A DNA stretch of 64,000 nt from Lojkania enalia (GCA_010094045.1 ML986650.1:167164-231163), one strand, 5' to 3'; shown: positions 1 through 12,043, counted from the first letter of the stretch. The notes: generated by a model not told the origin, from the sequence alone. A program made the numbers and translations.

Positions 1-415
1 GCCAGAGGTTTCGAGTTGGAGGATAGGTATAAGATATAAGGAAAGACATGTGACTATAGAGAGATTCCGGAGTGTGAATTATCAAGTCGTCTGTCCATTC
101 TAGAATCTTGGTTGCTTGTCCCGGTTGCTACAAACCCACTCGGAGATATCGTTCTCGCCTCTGACGAGTCGCTCGCCACCCTGTCACGGATATATAGCTC
201 CCAGCTCCCTCGCTATTATTCACGATATATAGGCCACTTCATCGCTCGGTACTCAGACCAATTCCCTCCATAAACTGCAACCATCACTCATCCAATTTTG
301 TACCCAGACAGAGGCTACTTCTCAGTGAACGCAAGACCCGAGAATATCCGTCCGAATCTTCCGCCTACTAGGCCCCGTCAACCGTTATCTAGACAATCAG
401 TATCCCTCAGTCACC
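1..415. other. Gene-free upstream region
   Basis: No gene is visible. Two ATATA-rich stretches lie near 188-230 and could serve the small gene that starts at 416. The rest is unremarkable unique sequence. Confidence 0.4.
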
Positions 416-682
416 ATGACGATCGAGAAGCGCGATAACATGGGCTATGCCATCCATCCGGCACTCATTGTTCTACTCATCATTTTGGGAGCCGGCTTAG
501 TCGTGACCGCCATTGCCGGCATGGTGCGGGTGTATTTTAAAGACGACTCTGAAGGAATTAAACCCATCTCGGGCGAACAGTTCGACTATATGAAACAAGT
601 AAGGGAGCGGAACTTGCAGGGACTTTATGAAGAAGGAAGGAGGCATGCCTACAGGGCCAGGCACCCTGATAGCAAGAGGTAA
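416..682 (+). CDS. Small single-pass membrane protein, 88 aa
   Basis: An uninterrupted ATG-to-stop frame of 88 codons. Residues about 12-38 form one strongly hydrophobic segment (ALIVLLIILGAGLVVTAIAG), followed by a charged tail carrying KPISGEQFDYMKQVRERN. The tail resembles the ISxEQxxYMRxVRxRN pattern I associate with small uncharacterised ascomycete membrane proteins; this resemblance is from memory, not from a search. The gene ends 365 bp before the convergent stop of the Zn2Cys6 gene. Function is unknown. The codon-sized hydrophobic helix and conserved-looking tail favour a real gene over a chance frame. Confidence 0.6.
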   Translation: MTIEKRDNMGYAIHPALIVLLIILGAGLVVTAIAGMVRVYFKDDSEGIKPISGEQFDYMKQVRERNLQGLYEEGRRHAYRARHPDSKR

Positions 683-1047
683 AGGAGTTCGGGCCTGGGC
701 CCTGGGAACTAAGTGGTTCCTAAGACGAGGAATGAAGTTGCCGTTGGTGGTCGTTCATGGCATTGCTAAAGTCGGAATGAGATAGTCTACAGTTGTCGGA
801 AAGTGGACAAGGACGATGCACATTCGTTTGAGGGATCTTAATGCGTTATGACGCATGGCCGTGGACCGGTCTAAATGTTATACGGTTATGTTTAGTATCG
901 CAACATGGTGGATTATATTGGCCTAGATAGACGGGGTATCTTCTTCACGAACCGAACCGTACATAGGTCCGCGAGAGACGAAATTAAACATCTTGCCTCG
1001 GCGATTTTTCCATACACCTATGGTGAAGAAAGGGCCCCCATTTGCAT
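683..1047. other. Convergent 3' intergenic region
   Basis: This lies between the stop codons of two convergent genes. I see no coding frame other than antisense shadow and no RNA gene. Confidence 0.5.
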
Positions 1048-2470
1048 TCATCCAACGCTGCTTGATCGCAGATCATCCAGGTTTACGCCCACAACGCTAG
1101 CAGGCCACTCGAGCAAGCCCCATTTGTCCTCTCCCAGCACAATTGCGGCCGTCTCGACCATGTTTGAGGCCATACTGTCTAGCCACCACAACTTTCCGAT
1201 TCTGCCCGGCAGAATCGCATAATGTGCTAGTATGACCCAGGCTTCAGGCTGGCGTTGTTCAAGAAGTGTAATAAACTCAATAGAAGTCTTAAATGGCCAG
1301 ACAAAAACCGCGCTCATATCGATGATAGTCCCCAACCCCGTGTTCTTGCTTGCTGTGTCAGAAGGTACAGATAGCTGTGACACGAGAGCGAAGCATTCTC
1401 GTAAATACTTTAGAGCCGATTCCAAAGTCTCGAAATAGTATTCAAATTTCCGTTCATCTTCCATCCACATGCATTCCAGAGCGTGCAACCTGCGGTCCTC
1501 CTCGAGTGCCCGTGGAGTAGCCGGATAGCGAATTGTAGGCCACCAATCTCGGTTGGCTAGGGGTGACAGAAGTCCTCGGCAGATAGTTTTCCAGCAAGGA
1601 ACTACTATAACAAGGGTACTACGTAGAAAGCGAAGGATTTTTGTGTTCTGGGAGATTGCTTCCTCGACAATGTACTGCATTTGATCTGTGCTCAAGTGCT
1701 TTCTCTTTATCGATGAGAGCGCAACCACGCAGTCGTCGCTAGCAAGTGCCAGTAGATATGCAGTCATCAGTGTCGAGAAGGCGAAGAGAGCGTCCGCATT
1801 TCTTTTAGAAATATCTTGCAGTGCAACCCGATACCGCGATAATCCCGTATTCAATTGACCGGCAGCTATGCTGAGATAGCCCCGTTTTTCCGTTTCGGAT
1901 CGCAGCGACCGAGATATATGTAATGCAGTAACCGCAAGTACGCCATGCAATACAAATCGATGAGTTTCAACAAGTTGCGGAACAGCAATCAGCCATGCCA
2001 TACGACCGGAGTCATTAAATGATATACTTGAGCTGGTGTTAATAACAAAGTGATGCAAAAGCATCTTAAATCGTGGTTGCACTAGACCCGGGAAGCCTTG
2101 AACGAGTGCTTGGAAAGTAGAGGGATCAAGTAATGATGATGGGAAAGTTGGATAGACGCTTTTAGGGGAGCATTGATGAAACACATGTATTTTGAATGAA
2201 GACTCGAGGCCTGAGTTTTTCTGATGTTGTGAAGAAGATGAAGAATTAGAAATCCGCCAAGCAGGATCCACGGAGAGAAAACTACAGTCTAGACCTCGTT
2301 TCGTGCAATTGGCACAAGACGGACGGCGCTCGTCACACTAAAAAGGCTCAGAGTTGGGGAAATGCTAGGAAATACACCATAGTAGTTTCGAGACTTACTT
2401 TGATACGCCGGGTTTTGCAGGGCTTACAGCCAAGCCGAGTTTTGCGATGAGACTTGCGTGACACTAGCAT
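1048..2470 (-). CDS. Zn2Cys6 (Upc2-like) transcription factor, 453 aa
   Basis: Two exons, 2399-2470 and 1048-2337, joined by a 61-bp GTAAGT-TAG intron in phase 0. Exon 1 gives the start and the first two cysteines (GCKPCKTRRIK). Exon 2 opens exactly on the third cysteine (CDERRPSCANC then CTKRGLDC in register), completing a C6 binuclear zinc cluster at residues about 15-42. The rest matches the layout of sterol-uptake-control-like fungal regulators: a LLHHFVINTS motif, a WLIAVPQLVETH segment, HGVLAVTALHISRSLR, and a C-terminal WVILAHYAILPGRIGKLWWL block. Family knowledge says such proteins bind DNA in the nucleus; the target genes cannot be read here. The divergent neighbour is the GH125 gene, 927 bp away. 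A longer single-exon reading starting at 2271 would use GTG and lose the zinc cluster, so I reject it. Confidence 0.9.
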
Positions 2471-3397
2471 GGTTGGAGTGCCGCTTAGGAAAGGCTGACA
2501 CGCTTTTGCTTAATTTAAAATAGAACTAGCTATTAATCCTGGTGAATATATGTAGTAGCTGAAGCCTTTGTGCAATGTAAGATCGAGTACAGTGGAGTCG
2601 ATGGATGACTTAAGGGATGGAGATCGTTCCAAGTCAGACTAGTCCGTAAATGGATTAGCACTAGCAAAATCCGTCTCAACTACCTAGGTAGTACTTCGAA
2701 CTTTAGAGTTACTATCCTCTGAAGCGTGGCTCTGTATGAGTATGATTGCAAGGCTCTTTCCAGATATCTAGCCCCGAGATGAGTATTTTTGCGAAATGTT
2801 TTCTCGTTGTACCTGGTATGACCTGCTTTCTCGGGTCTAGCCCCTCCTGCAGGGCATTCTCGCCGAGCCGTGATCTTCCAGCCACCCGCAGCCGTCTCCG
2901 CAATATGATCCTGGTTCTGAACGTCTTGTGCCTGTCTAATTCCTTGCAAAGCGCCACACAAACCCCTCCCTACTATTATTTAGACGGCGTCGTATTACGA
3001 GAGGGACCACTCGAAGACTGCTTCTCACCACCTCGGATGCATCCCTTTGGATAGACTTCTCGGACATTTATGCTCACTTCGTGACGTCGTGAACCAGGAA
3101 TGACCTCATTGCTAAGTGGAATGGATTCAGCCATCGTGACTCTTTTTACCAGGTTCAGCTCATGGGATCAACAGCGGGGTACACGTAATATGGAATCTAA
3201 CACACTGATTGGGGTCATATGCATAAACATCCATGCATGTAACCGCGTGCAGTGCCTCTTTATAGTGCATCTTTTCATGAACTTTGTCAAGCCTAATATT
3301 TCATTCCTGCCGTCTTGCCCGACATCTTTGTCTCATTTCTATCCTCTAAAACATTTGTACCTCTCCACAAATCCGGTTTTTTGACCCTCCCGTTAAA
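2471..3397. other. Divergent intergenic/promoter region
   Basis: This separates the start codons of the Zn2Cys6 gene (minus) and the GH125 gene (plus). Short frames around 2680-3384 have no recognisable content. A pyrimidine-rich leader precedes the GH125 start. Confidence 0.5.
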
Positions 3398-4930
3398 ATG
3401 CGAGGTTCAAGGACACTCACTTTACTCTCAGGCATACCACTGCTAGCACTAGCACAATGTCCTGACTATTCAGGATATTCGGCACAAAAGCACGAGCCAC
3501 TAAGCTCCGGCAAATACAAACTCTCATACGCACGTCCATCTGAAGAATGTCGAACATTCAAATCGCAAGGAGTAGAAGACATCATTTCTAGACTAGAATC
3601 TAAGATCAAGGACCCTGATCTCTATCGCTTATTTAGTAACTCCTATCCGAATACTCTAGACACAGCTATCAAGTGGAAGGGCTATGCAACAAACAATTCA
3701 GATGAAGAATTGACATTCGTTATTACAGGTGACATCAACGCAATGTGGCTACGAGACTCAGCGAACCAAATGCAGAGCTATCTGCCATTACTGAACGCAA
3801 GCACCGATCCGAATTCGATCGCGAGCCTATACCGGGGAGTAATAAACCTTCAAGCTCGATACTTACTCGAGTCCCCATATTGTAACTCTTTCCAGCCTCC
3901 AGTAGAAAGTGGGATAGGAGCTGCACCAAATCCGAGTGCTAGTGACGACATAGTATATCCAGGTTACTCCGATGACTTCGTCTTCGAATGTAAATACGAA
4001 CTCGATTCCCTTGCCGCATTTCTAGAAGTATCATCCAACTACTACAACGCCACGGGAGACTCGGCCTTCTTCGGCAAATTCCAATGGGTGCAAGCCATCG
4101 AAGCTCTGCTCAAAGTCGCAGAGGACATGAAGAGACCTACATATGGAGAAGATGGAGCCGTGCTCGCCAACCCATACACATTCTCGCGATTTACTCGCCG
4201 CTCCACGGAAACGTTTTCGAACGACGGAGCTGGAAACCCGACGGCGAATGGCACGGGACTGATTAGATCGGGCTTCCGACCTAGCGACGACTCGACGATA
4301 TTCCAACTTTTCATTCCGGCAAATATGATGTTCAGTGCCTACCTCTCCTCGACCTCGGAAATCCTCTCTAAACTTGGCAACACCGAACTCGCACAACGGA
4401 CAGCCGATCTCTCGAACTCCCTCCGCGCGGCTATCGAGAAACATGGCGTTGTGGAGCATCCGAAGTTCGGCAAGATTTATGCGTTCGAGGTCGATGGCTT
4501 TGGCTCAGCGACAATCATGGACGACGCAAATATCCCCTCGCTCCTCTCTACTCCGTTCCTCGGTTACCCTGTAGACATGCAGACCTACAAAAACACCCGC
4601 TCCCTAATCCTCAGCGCATCGAATCCATACTACATGCGCGGTCCTGCCATCAGCGCTGTCGGGGGTCCACATACCGGACCGGGTCTCGCGTGGCCAATGG
4701 CTTCGATTGTCCGGATTTTGACGAGCGATGACGACGAGGAGATTGTGGGTGAATTGAAGCAGTTGCTGGGGAGCACGGCGGGCTTGGGTCTGATGCATGA
4801 GAGTGTGAATTCATGGGATGCAAATTGGTGGTCGAGGCAGTGGTTTTCGTGGGCTAATGGGTTATTTGGGCAGATGATTTTGGATCTGGAGGATCGGAAG
4901 CCGCATTTGCTTGAGGTGAGCTTTCAGTGA
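3398..4930 (+). CDS. Secreted GH125 exo-alpha-1,6-mannosidase
   Basis: A single-exon frame of 510 aa, normal for the family (also called DUF1237, metal-independent alpha-mannosidase). Residues 1-19 (MRGSRTLTLLSGIPLLALA) form a signal peptide with likely cleavage before QCPDYSGYS. Conserved GH125 blocks are visible in order: TGDINAMWLRDSANQMQSYL (about 110-129), YSDDFVFECKYELDSL (about 189-205), RSGFRPSDDSTIFQLFIPAN (about 290-310), DGFGSATIMDDANIPSLLS, and the C-terminal MHESVNSWDANWWSRQWFSW block. Family members remove alpha-1,6-linked mannose from N-glycan or cell-wall mannan chains by inversion. The protein is therefore likely secreted or lodged in the secretory pathway. The extreme C-terminus includes a GTGAGC that could act as a splice donor, so the last five residues are uncertain. 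Confidence 0.93.
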   Translation: MRGSRTLTLLSGIPLLALAQCPDYSGYSAQKHEPLSSGKYKLSYARPSEECRTFKSQGVEDIISRLESKIKDPDLYRLFSNSYPNTLDTAIKWKGYATNNSDEELTFVITGDINAMWLRDSANQMQSYLPLLNASTDPNSIASLYRGVINLQARYLLESPYCNSFQPPVESGIGAAPNPSASDDIVYPGYSDDFVFECKYELDSLAAFLEVSSNYYNATGDSAFFGKFQWVQAIEALLKVAEDMKRPTYGEDGAVLANPYTFSRFTRRSTETFSNDGAGNPTANGTGLIRSGFRPSDDSTIFQLFIPANMMFSAYLSSTSEILSKLGNTELAQRTADLSNSLRAAIEKHGVVEHPKFGKIYAFEVDGFGSATIMDDANIPSLLSTPFLGYPVDMQTYKNTRSLILSASNPYYMRGPAISAVGGPHTGPGLAWPMASIVRILTSDDDEEIVGELKQLLGSTAGLGLMHESVNSWDANWWSRQWFSWANGLFGQMILDLEDRKPHLLEVSFQ

Positions 4931-7900
4931 GGCTCTGGATTTTGAAATAAAAAATTTTTATTTCATCACAGGAGGAGTCTCATAAAGAAAGGGATAGTCT
5001 TCATAGAGATTATCGCTGCCGTAACCCTAATTAAATTAGCTGCTTGCATTGCCGCATGAAGGCTGAAGTGAAGAAAGTGTGGTCACCCGAATGTTTTTAT
5101 TGACAGTATACAGTCCATAGTGCATCATTCCCCAGCATTTCGCGATCAAAGCTTAACGTCCATCTCGTATTTATCCCTTGCTACAATTCGTGTCGTGTGT
5201 AACTTGCAGAGACGCTACATTCAACAACAATCTAACATATGCTCACAATATTCATAAAGAACAACATATTATCAAGCAGCCATCTAACCAACCCACGCTC
5301 CCAAAAACGCCCACATAACACACCCCCAGTATCCTACCCAGTCGCAAAACACTTACTCTAACCCTTCCTCTTTCCAAAAGCCCTTGCACTTATAGCGCTC
5401 TACCAATGACATTTTTACTATTCAAACACCTCCAAAACCCTCTTATCCGGGGCATGGCGAAATGCCATTTTCAATTTCGGGATTCACATGAGACCCACTC
5501 GTCGCCCAACACATGCAAAAGCGGCATAGGTTGTCACCGTCCCAGCCATCATCGCAATTCACTCCCACCATCCCGCCCTCGGAAACCGCGACTGACACCC
5601 ACCGGAACTTACGCCAGACAATGACACTCGACACACTTACACAACTCGGCGATTAAAGTCGTGGAATATACCTCATTGATCCGGACGGCACTGGCCGTAG
5701 CGCCGCGCATGTTGTTTCAATTATGTTCTAGAGCGTGCTACAACTCGGCAATTACGGGCAGTTGAATATATTTCATTGGCAGGAGGAGGGCGCTGGTGGG
5801 AGGACGTGTCGTTTGGATTGGGTTTTTGGGGCGTTGTGGTGCAGGATCTAAGGAACGTGGTACGGGGGACGTGGGAGGTTGGTGTGGTGGTGTGAGGGAG
5901 TTGTTATTGTTAGGGGGAGTACTTCTATGTAAGAGGGTTTGTTATATTATTTTCATTTTATGGGGGTTCCTTTGTTTAGTTGTTTGGGGGTTGGTTATGG
6001 GGTTGCCGTTCAGACAGACTTACCTCGGTTGATAGTTCCGTGAGGATGGTGATAAGTGCAACGGGAACACGGATGGACAGTAAATTAGCATGTTTGGATG
6101 AGCCTTGTGACTAGAAATGTCCGAATGGATTGAAGCAGAGACGAGCGTGCGGTGGATGCCTGCCTACGCCTTGCGCTGTGTGTCCGGAAAACAGTCGTTA
6201 TTGTTGGAGTCGCGACATGGAGACAGACGAACATCAGGAGGCAGGGCTCACAGACAACTTGGATGGTTGAGACCATTGTAGTATTAAACTGACGGAAGTA
6301 GATCTTCCGCACGTGGGAGGCATTATTGAGAATTATTGAAAATGCAAGGAAGCTAGTCTCTACTGTCCCCCGATGCTCTTCCGTTAATGGCTCGGCGCGG
6401 TTGCACGACGAAAATAGCTTTCGAAAGACATACGACATTGGCGGACCGTACAAACGGCCGTCGAGCATTAATCCACAGGAGGTGGTCTCCAATCCCTTCC
6501 GTGCTGCACGACTGAGGTGAGGATGGCACAGCAGCGCTTGTTCGACGCCGGCCAACAGGCATGAAGTTGGGAAATGGACGAGCGAGCGAAGTGGAGCCTG
6601 GTGGTTTCAGGATGAGCAAAGACGGCGGCTGCGCATAATTAACATCTGAACTTGTCTCCGTTTGCCTACTTGTGATGCGACAAATATCGTGTCCTCATAG
6701 ACGGCTGTGCCCGGCTGGAGACATGGCCTAGAACGGAGCCCAAGGCATGCAGAAAGATGGATTGCTCTCAGCGGAGTGGAACGCCATGGCTACCATCTGA
6801 CGCGGCTACAGTGCAGCAGCTAATGTAATTAATCGCGGAGGATGCGGCAGACCCATGATCCCATGTGGACGAGATCTGCTGGATCAGTGGGCCGCTGTGC
6901 TCACGACAGGGGAATGGTGCCATTGTCCGGGCTGAGCGGCGCTATGGCGTCAAGCGCAAAAGAAACTACCTACCACCGCGACCCCATCATCCATGTCAGC
7001 CCGTCGATCGAGTCAGGGAATGCGCTCTCCCCGGGATGCCCTCCTTGATCTGCTGTTGACCAGCAAAACCGGGGGGACTTCCCGGAAAGTAGGTTGGATT
7101 TCGCCTGCCTCTGATCTGGATTCTCGTAGGACCCGAGAACATGACGCTGCGATTGCCCCCCTTCTCCGGGCCCGCAACCGGATGGATACACAAGGTTCCT
7201 AGGTAGGACCTTGGCTCAGCTCGACAGTAGTTACTTGCGAACTGCCTGCCAGTAGCGTCGCCAGTGGGGGCAGGAAATGAAAGGAAATGGTGCCGCTGAG
7301 CCATCGGCCAACGATAGCGCCCATCGTCACTCTGCTCAACGAACCACAGGCTCTTGACGTGTTTAGGGCTTCTGCTCCCAATAATCTTTCTAGGTTTCCC
7401 TAAACCCTCATCGCGACTGGCCCACTCCCAGCTGTGCAAAGGAGGCGCCATGGCTGCCCTCCGCGATCTACTTTGCCAATCCGGCGCCGCCTACCCGTCT
7501 TTCGTGCTCGGCAGACAGCTACTTGACTTTCAGCCTTCCAGCTTTTAGCTCTCCTTCATCCCACTCACTACACACTGTATCTGCTGCTTTTTGGAAATCG
7601 ATTCTGTTATTGTGTTTCACATAAGACACATTCTCACCTGCTCGAGAGTGCCCGCATCAAGCGCCCTGGCCCCATCCTCCTCTCATCCAAAAACAGCATC
7701 CTCTCCTAGCGCCAATTGGACCAATCCCAGACAACATTGACTGCGGCTCGAACTCTTGACGCTTCTCGTTCCTCTTTCGGGGTCTCCAAACACAGCGCCT
7801 GTTGGTTTTGTCCATTTCAGTCAATTACCCGAGTCTGCTGCGACTACGGTTTGCATATTCCATTGTCAGCCTCGCCAACACATAGCTCTACATGCCCTGC

Positions 7901-8173
7901 TAGGTTTCATGTTATCCTTCAAACGCACCATGGATCTCTTCCAATAGAAAGAAAGGCTAGCTCTCTTTCCAGGTCTCTCTACCGGCATTGTCAAACAAAC
8001 CGTGTAGACTAAAACAGAAGCAAGTCGTGATTCGACCATATATTCTAATTATACCGACAATTCTCTCGACTCCATGCAAGACGACACACGTTCCAGAGAT
8101 TAGGCGCACCAACGACTCAGATCCGAATCCTCTGCTTCAATTTTAATTCTTGGGTCGACCCGACATTCTGGCA
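4931..8173. other. 3.2 kb gene-free region
   Basis: Short overlapping frames on both strands are dominated by low-complexity residues and show no domain, so I call no gene. A degenerate direct repeat is present (5641-5678 and 5740-5778). The stretch from about 7400 to 8170 is pyrimidine-rich and probably holds the promoter and long leader of the gene starting at 8174. Confidence 0.45.
5641..5778. repeat. Degenerate direct repeat, two copies
   Basis: A segment starting ACAACTCGGC and ending GAATATA..TCATTG occurs at 5641-5678 and again at 5740-5778 with several mismatches and one indel. It could be a local duplication or a paired regulatory site; nothing more can be said. Confidence 0.45.
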
Positions 8174-10161
8174 ATGGCCTCTACAACGCTTTTCACGTTC
8201 TTGTTGTATGTTCCCCAAAATACGCCTCTTATATACAGAAGTCATGGCTCACTTACATCAGTGACTGTCCTGCTGCGGCCAGAACCATAGAACTTCTTGG
8301 ATCTTGGGATAACTTTACCAAGCCCTATTTTCTCAAGAGAGACAAGCGTAGAAGCCCTTACCTCTGGAGCGGGTGCTTTGCATTTGACGACATCATTTGC
8401 GACGGAGATTTCAATAGTATTTGTGGAAAAAGAAGTGGCGCCCTCATGATGGGGGGAACGTACTGGTACTACGTAAGTAGCGATAGTATTTTGTCACAGA
8501 TCTATACTAAACCTCAGTAGTACAAGGTAGACGGCGAGGAACGCCATAACCCACGCGAGCCGTCGACGACTGTCTGTCCTCTACTCCCTGGTCAGCGTCT
8601 TAATGTCCTAGAAGTCCCCATCGAGCCTAGGAGTAGTAGTAGCTCTCAGAGTTCAGCGTTTACTCGCAACCCGGAGGACAAGTACTTAACTCCAGTTCCT
8701 CCAAAGCCAGTACCATCGCCATTCCTAAGAGACTTTTGCAAAGAAACATATTCAATGCCATTGCACTCAATCAAGTCTCCACGGTCCGCCACGTACCCCC
8801 CTCCTGTCCGGTCCCCCTCTCCTACGTATGAGCGACAAACTCGGAGCACATCTGCAACGCCATTACCAACACCAAATGCCGTATTTCCGGATTTCAGGGC
8901 CATTAAAGACAAGCTTGCGCCGACCAAGTGGCCAGCTTCCGACAGGAGGGAACGAAGCAGGGAACGACCGCATGAGCTACAGATCGGAGCACCGACACTC
9001 ATCAGTACTACGGCAGAAGAGATGAATCTCGTGCCACTTCCCTTGATAGCAGCCCCCCAAACAGCAGTTTCACTCCCGACACCCATCACGGCGAGGATGA
9101 GAGAGTTCTCACCTCTTGGGTCGAATCCTGTAGGAGCTACGGACCTTGACTTCGAAGAGCCAACAAATAGCACAAACGCTGAAAAGCATTCAAATACTCG
9201 GCCCCGATCACACACAGAGTCAGGCGGCTCCAATAGGCTCAAGATCAGCACCGGCCGCGCTAGATCTAATTCGGCTGATACACGAAGAACGAAGCAGTAT
9301 CAATTCTCTAACGAACCTTGGATCTCTTCTCCAAAATTCCCAGAAGTGGCGTCTCTAAAGGAGGAACCAGCACCAGTGTTAGAGCAGCCCCCAACTTCTC
9401 TTCAACTCCCGAAACCATCAGACGAACGTCCGTCGTCTCGGCGTGGAGGGGATCCGGCCAAGACTTTAAGGAAATCGCCATTCGATAAGGAACTTCCTGC
9501 ACTTCCTCGATATCTAGTACCCGCTCCCTTATTCGCATGTATTTCCAGTGCATCAACTCCTACTTTGGGTGATGAAGAAGTTGAGAAAGAAGAAGCATTA
9601 GAGCACCATGGCCCTCGGGAGTACGAGTTCACGGCAAAGGCTAGCCACTTCTCCGCCTGGAGCACGGACTCCGCAACTTTCAGCTGCCCCACCTCGGACG
9701 AAGAAGCTGTGCATTCCCCGACATTCAGTTCTTTAACGAGCAACTCAAGTGTATCTGCGTCCCCTCGACGATTCTCGGTTCACTTCGCCAATAGCGAGCA
9801 AGTAGATGACAAAAAGATGGGCGAACACCCTGAGGGGAACGAAGAAATAAATTTTCAACGACTCTCTATTGCTTCCAATCCACCACGACTACACCTAAGC
9901 ATTCCATCCTCCGAGCCAAGTCTCTTCCAGCTCGATATCCACCGCCCGGAATCCGCTTCTCGGAGGCAAGTGGCATGCTTCGGACTTTCCGAATTCCAAG
10001 GCTGTAGTCTCCCCGAAGACAAAAAAAGGTCGCATGTCACCATTATTCAACAATCTCTCAAACTCCAGCCCTTGATTGGCTCCAGGAAGCGACTCTCTTC
10101 GGTGGGCCAGCTCGACAAGCTTGTAAACGAGTTTGGCTATCTCGGTGACTCGGTCCTCTAG
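8174..10161 (+). CDS. AMPK-beta/CBM48-like domain protein, 627 aa
   Basis: Three exons: 8174-8205, 8262-8472 and 8521-10161. Introns are 56 bp (GTATGT-CAG) and 48 bp (GTAAGT-TAG); the second acceptor must be the TAG at 8520 because the preceding CAG would leave an in-frame stop. The spliced N-terminus reads PAAARTIELLGSWDNFTKPY, then RRSPYLWSGCF, DIICDGDF, GGTYWYYYKVDGEERHNP and PSTTVCPLLPGQRLNVLEVP. This is the early-set fold typical of AMPK-beta/glycogen-binding domains in a fungus-specific form (residues about 5-130). The remaining 500 residues are Ser/Pro-rich and probably disordered, ending in a conserved-looking LSSVGQLDKLVNEFGYLGDS tail. A role in carbohydrate or energy signalling is inference. 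Without the first two small exons the domain would be missed. Confidence 0.85.
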
Positions 10162-11561
10162 CCATCTTACACTTACCCGTGCTAGATCATTTCAGATTAC
10201 CTTCTCATACATATCTTTTTATGTTTGAAATTTCCTCTATAAGATATTGAATCGTTCTAGACAACATATTTGACGGTTTTGGATGGCCTAACGGCATACG
10301 TATGTTTGGAATTCTCCCTTGCGTTATATGCAGCACGCACTCACTCTCTCCTTTGCGGAACTTTTTGCTTTTGCGTAGTTTCAGATACCACTGCAATGAT
10401 TTAGCGATGGCCTTTTCTTTACTCTCTTATATTTATGATTATGTTGTATGTATCTAGCGCTACGTACGGGGTATCTACGTAGGATATGGGGATATGGGAG
10501 ATGGGGGATTAGACTTGTATGGATCTAAGGTTATGCATATGTTTATGAGATATACTGGGGTACAAGCCCGGTCCTGTGTAGAGCTGGATTTCGAATTTGG
10601 GTAGTGGATGAATGGATAGAAGAATCATTTCTTTAAGAATTTATGTGACGATGGAAGAGTTGAATCACCAAGTCATCTAAGCTACATGCTTAACATCTTC
10701 ATCAGATAACACATAAAGACTCTTTAAAAAAGATACTTGGCTCACGCTAGCAAGCTTCAGGGTAAGGTTACAGTTTTCTTGCACTCTCATCTTCCGAGTA
10801 TCGTTTGGCATGGTCGTGAGAATGACTGATGAGCGCTTTTGCAGGATGTGTTAAGTAATGGAGACATTCGTATCGCCATTGGTCTCTGCTGTACATGTCC
10901 CGTCGCCGAACCCGAATGCTTTCATCGTCAACCTAATTTCCGCTGTTCTTACTATGGCGGGCGCAAACTAGGCTTGAGATATCGCCTATGACTTCGATAT
11001 TAGACAGCTTAGTTAGTGCTAACCCAGATGCGGACACATTATTGGCTCTATCTTCGGTACCCTCGTGTTGTGTATTATATCGAGTATAGGTTTCCGGCTA
11101 TTTAGTTCTCGGATCTCTTTTTAGGGGTCCCCGCGGGCTATATAAATATTAATGTGGCGAGGTTGGCGCTCCGATAGCGGTTTTTAGATGGAGCAAGTCC
11201 TTTTGTGGTCGCGTCGTTCGCTATCGATAGGTGGACATTCTTTGTTGAAGTGGGCTACGACAAAAAGCTTCAAATTTATAAAATTCGCCATCTTTAATGC
11301 TCCCTAATCTTCCTAGAAGAATATGCCATACATTATACACAAGGAAGGGATTGTTGGGAATGTAAAACATAATCTATGAAGCTAGATTATAGAGCCAGAT
11401 TTTGTCGTTCTAGCGTGGATGACTGAATAAAGACTCATTGAAGATTTATACGATTGCCGGATCCCCCTTGGCAATGTTATTAGGACGAATTATTGACTCT
11501 GAGACCGCATTCCGATTTCGTTGTATTGTTCGGCATGGGCTAGTGGTATTGTTGAGGGTTT

Positions 11562-11692
11562 GGTGGAGGCGTGAATATGAGAACTTATATAAGGAGTGGA
11601 GTTCGTTGGCTTTCAATCGTCTGGCAGGAATATTATTTCGGTGCTGTTTGTAACTGGTGGAGGCGTGAATAAGAGAACTTATATAAGGAGTG
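11562..11692 (+). repeat. 37-bp direct repeat flanking the inverted arm
   Basis: Copies at 11562-11598 and 11656-11692 share GGTGGAGGCGTGAATA and the following GAGAACTTATATAAGGAGTG with one mismatch. They are separated only by the left arm of the inverted repeat, as if a short segment had been inserted with duplication of its target. Confidence 0.85.
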
Positions 11693-12013
11693 ATGTCAGT
11701 CGATCTCCAACGCCAGTCTTCACCTCATTCCAACCTCTATCGACTCGATGTTGCACAGCTTCTTCCCGCTGCAGCTCTGACGCACGCCCTTCCTTTCATA
11801 TCTTTGCATCACTGTCCAAATTGTATAGCACTATGGCTTCGCGACGTGTATCAATGACTCAATGCCTAGATTTTCGTTTGCTATCGATTTCGTACCTTAT
11901 TGCCCACGACATTACTTTCAGAACTTAACAAGCATAAAGAACATGAAAGCATACAAGTTACAAAGAGCACCGAAATATTATACCTGCCAGACGATTGAAA
12001 GCCAACGAACTCC
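11598..12013. repeat. 58-bp inverted repeat pair
   Basis: The left arm, 11598-11655, is the reverse complement of 11956-12013 with three mismatches by eye (55 of 58). The loop is 300 bp. The right arm lies just past the stop codon of the C2H2 regulator, so it probably belongs to that gene's 3' UTR, and the left arm would be an inverted copy of it. Confidence 0.85.
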
Positions 12014-12043
12014 AACAGTTACTGAACAGAATTTTGGTACTGG

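Larger units (their letters stand above)
10162..12043. other. Convergent 3' intergenic region with repeats
   Basis: No convincing gene. Small frames at 11438-12212 on the plus strand overlap the repeat structure and the 3' end of the C2H2 gene and look like chance. The inverted and direct repeats at 11562-12013 are listed separately. Confidence 0.5.

Noticed and set aside
1048..4930. Possible metabolic gene cluster (Zn2Cys6 regulator next to a secreted glycosidase)
   Set aside because: No backbone biosynthetic enzyme or tailoring genes are near; GH125 is a mannan/N-glycan enzyme and adjacency alone is not evidence.
8646..9251. 201-codon minus-strand frame
   Set aside because: It is antisense to exon 3 of the glycogen-binding-like gene and shows no domain.
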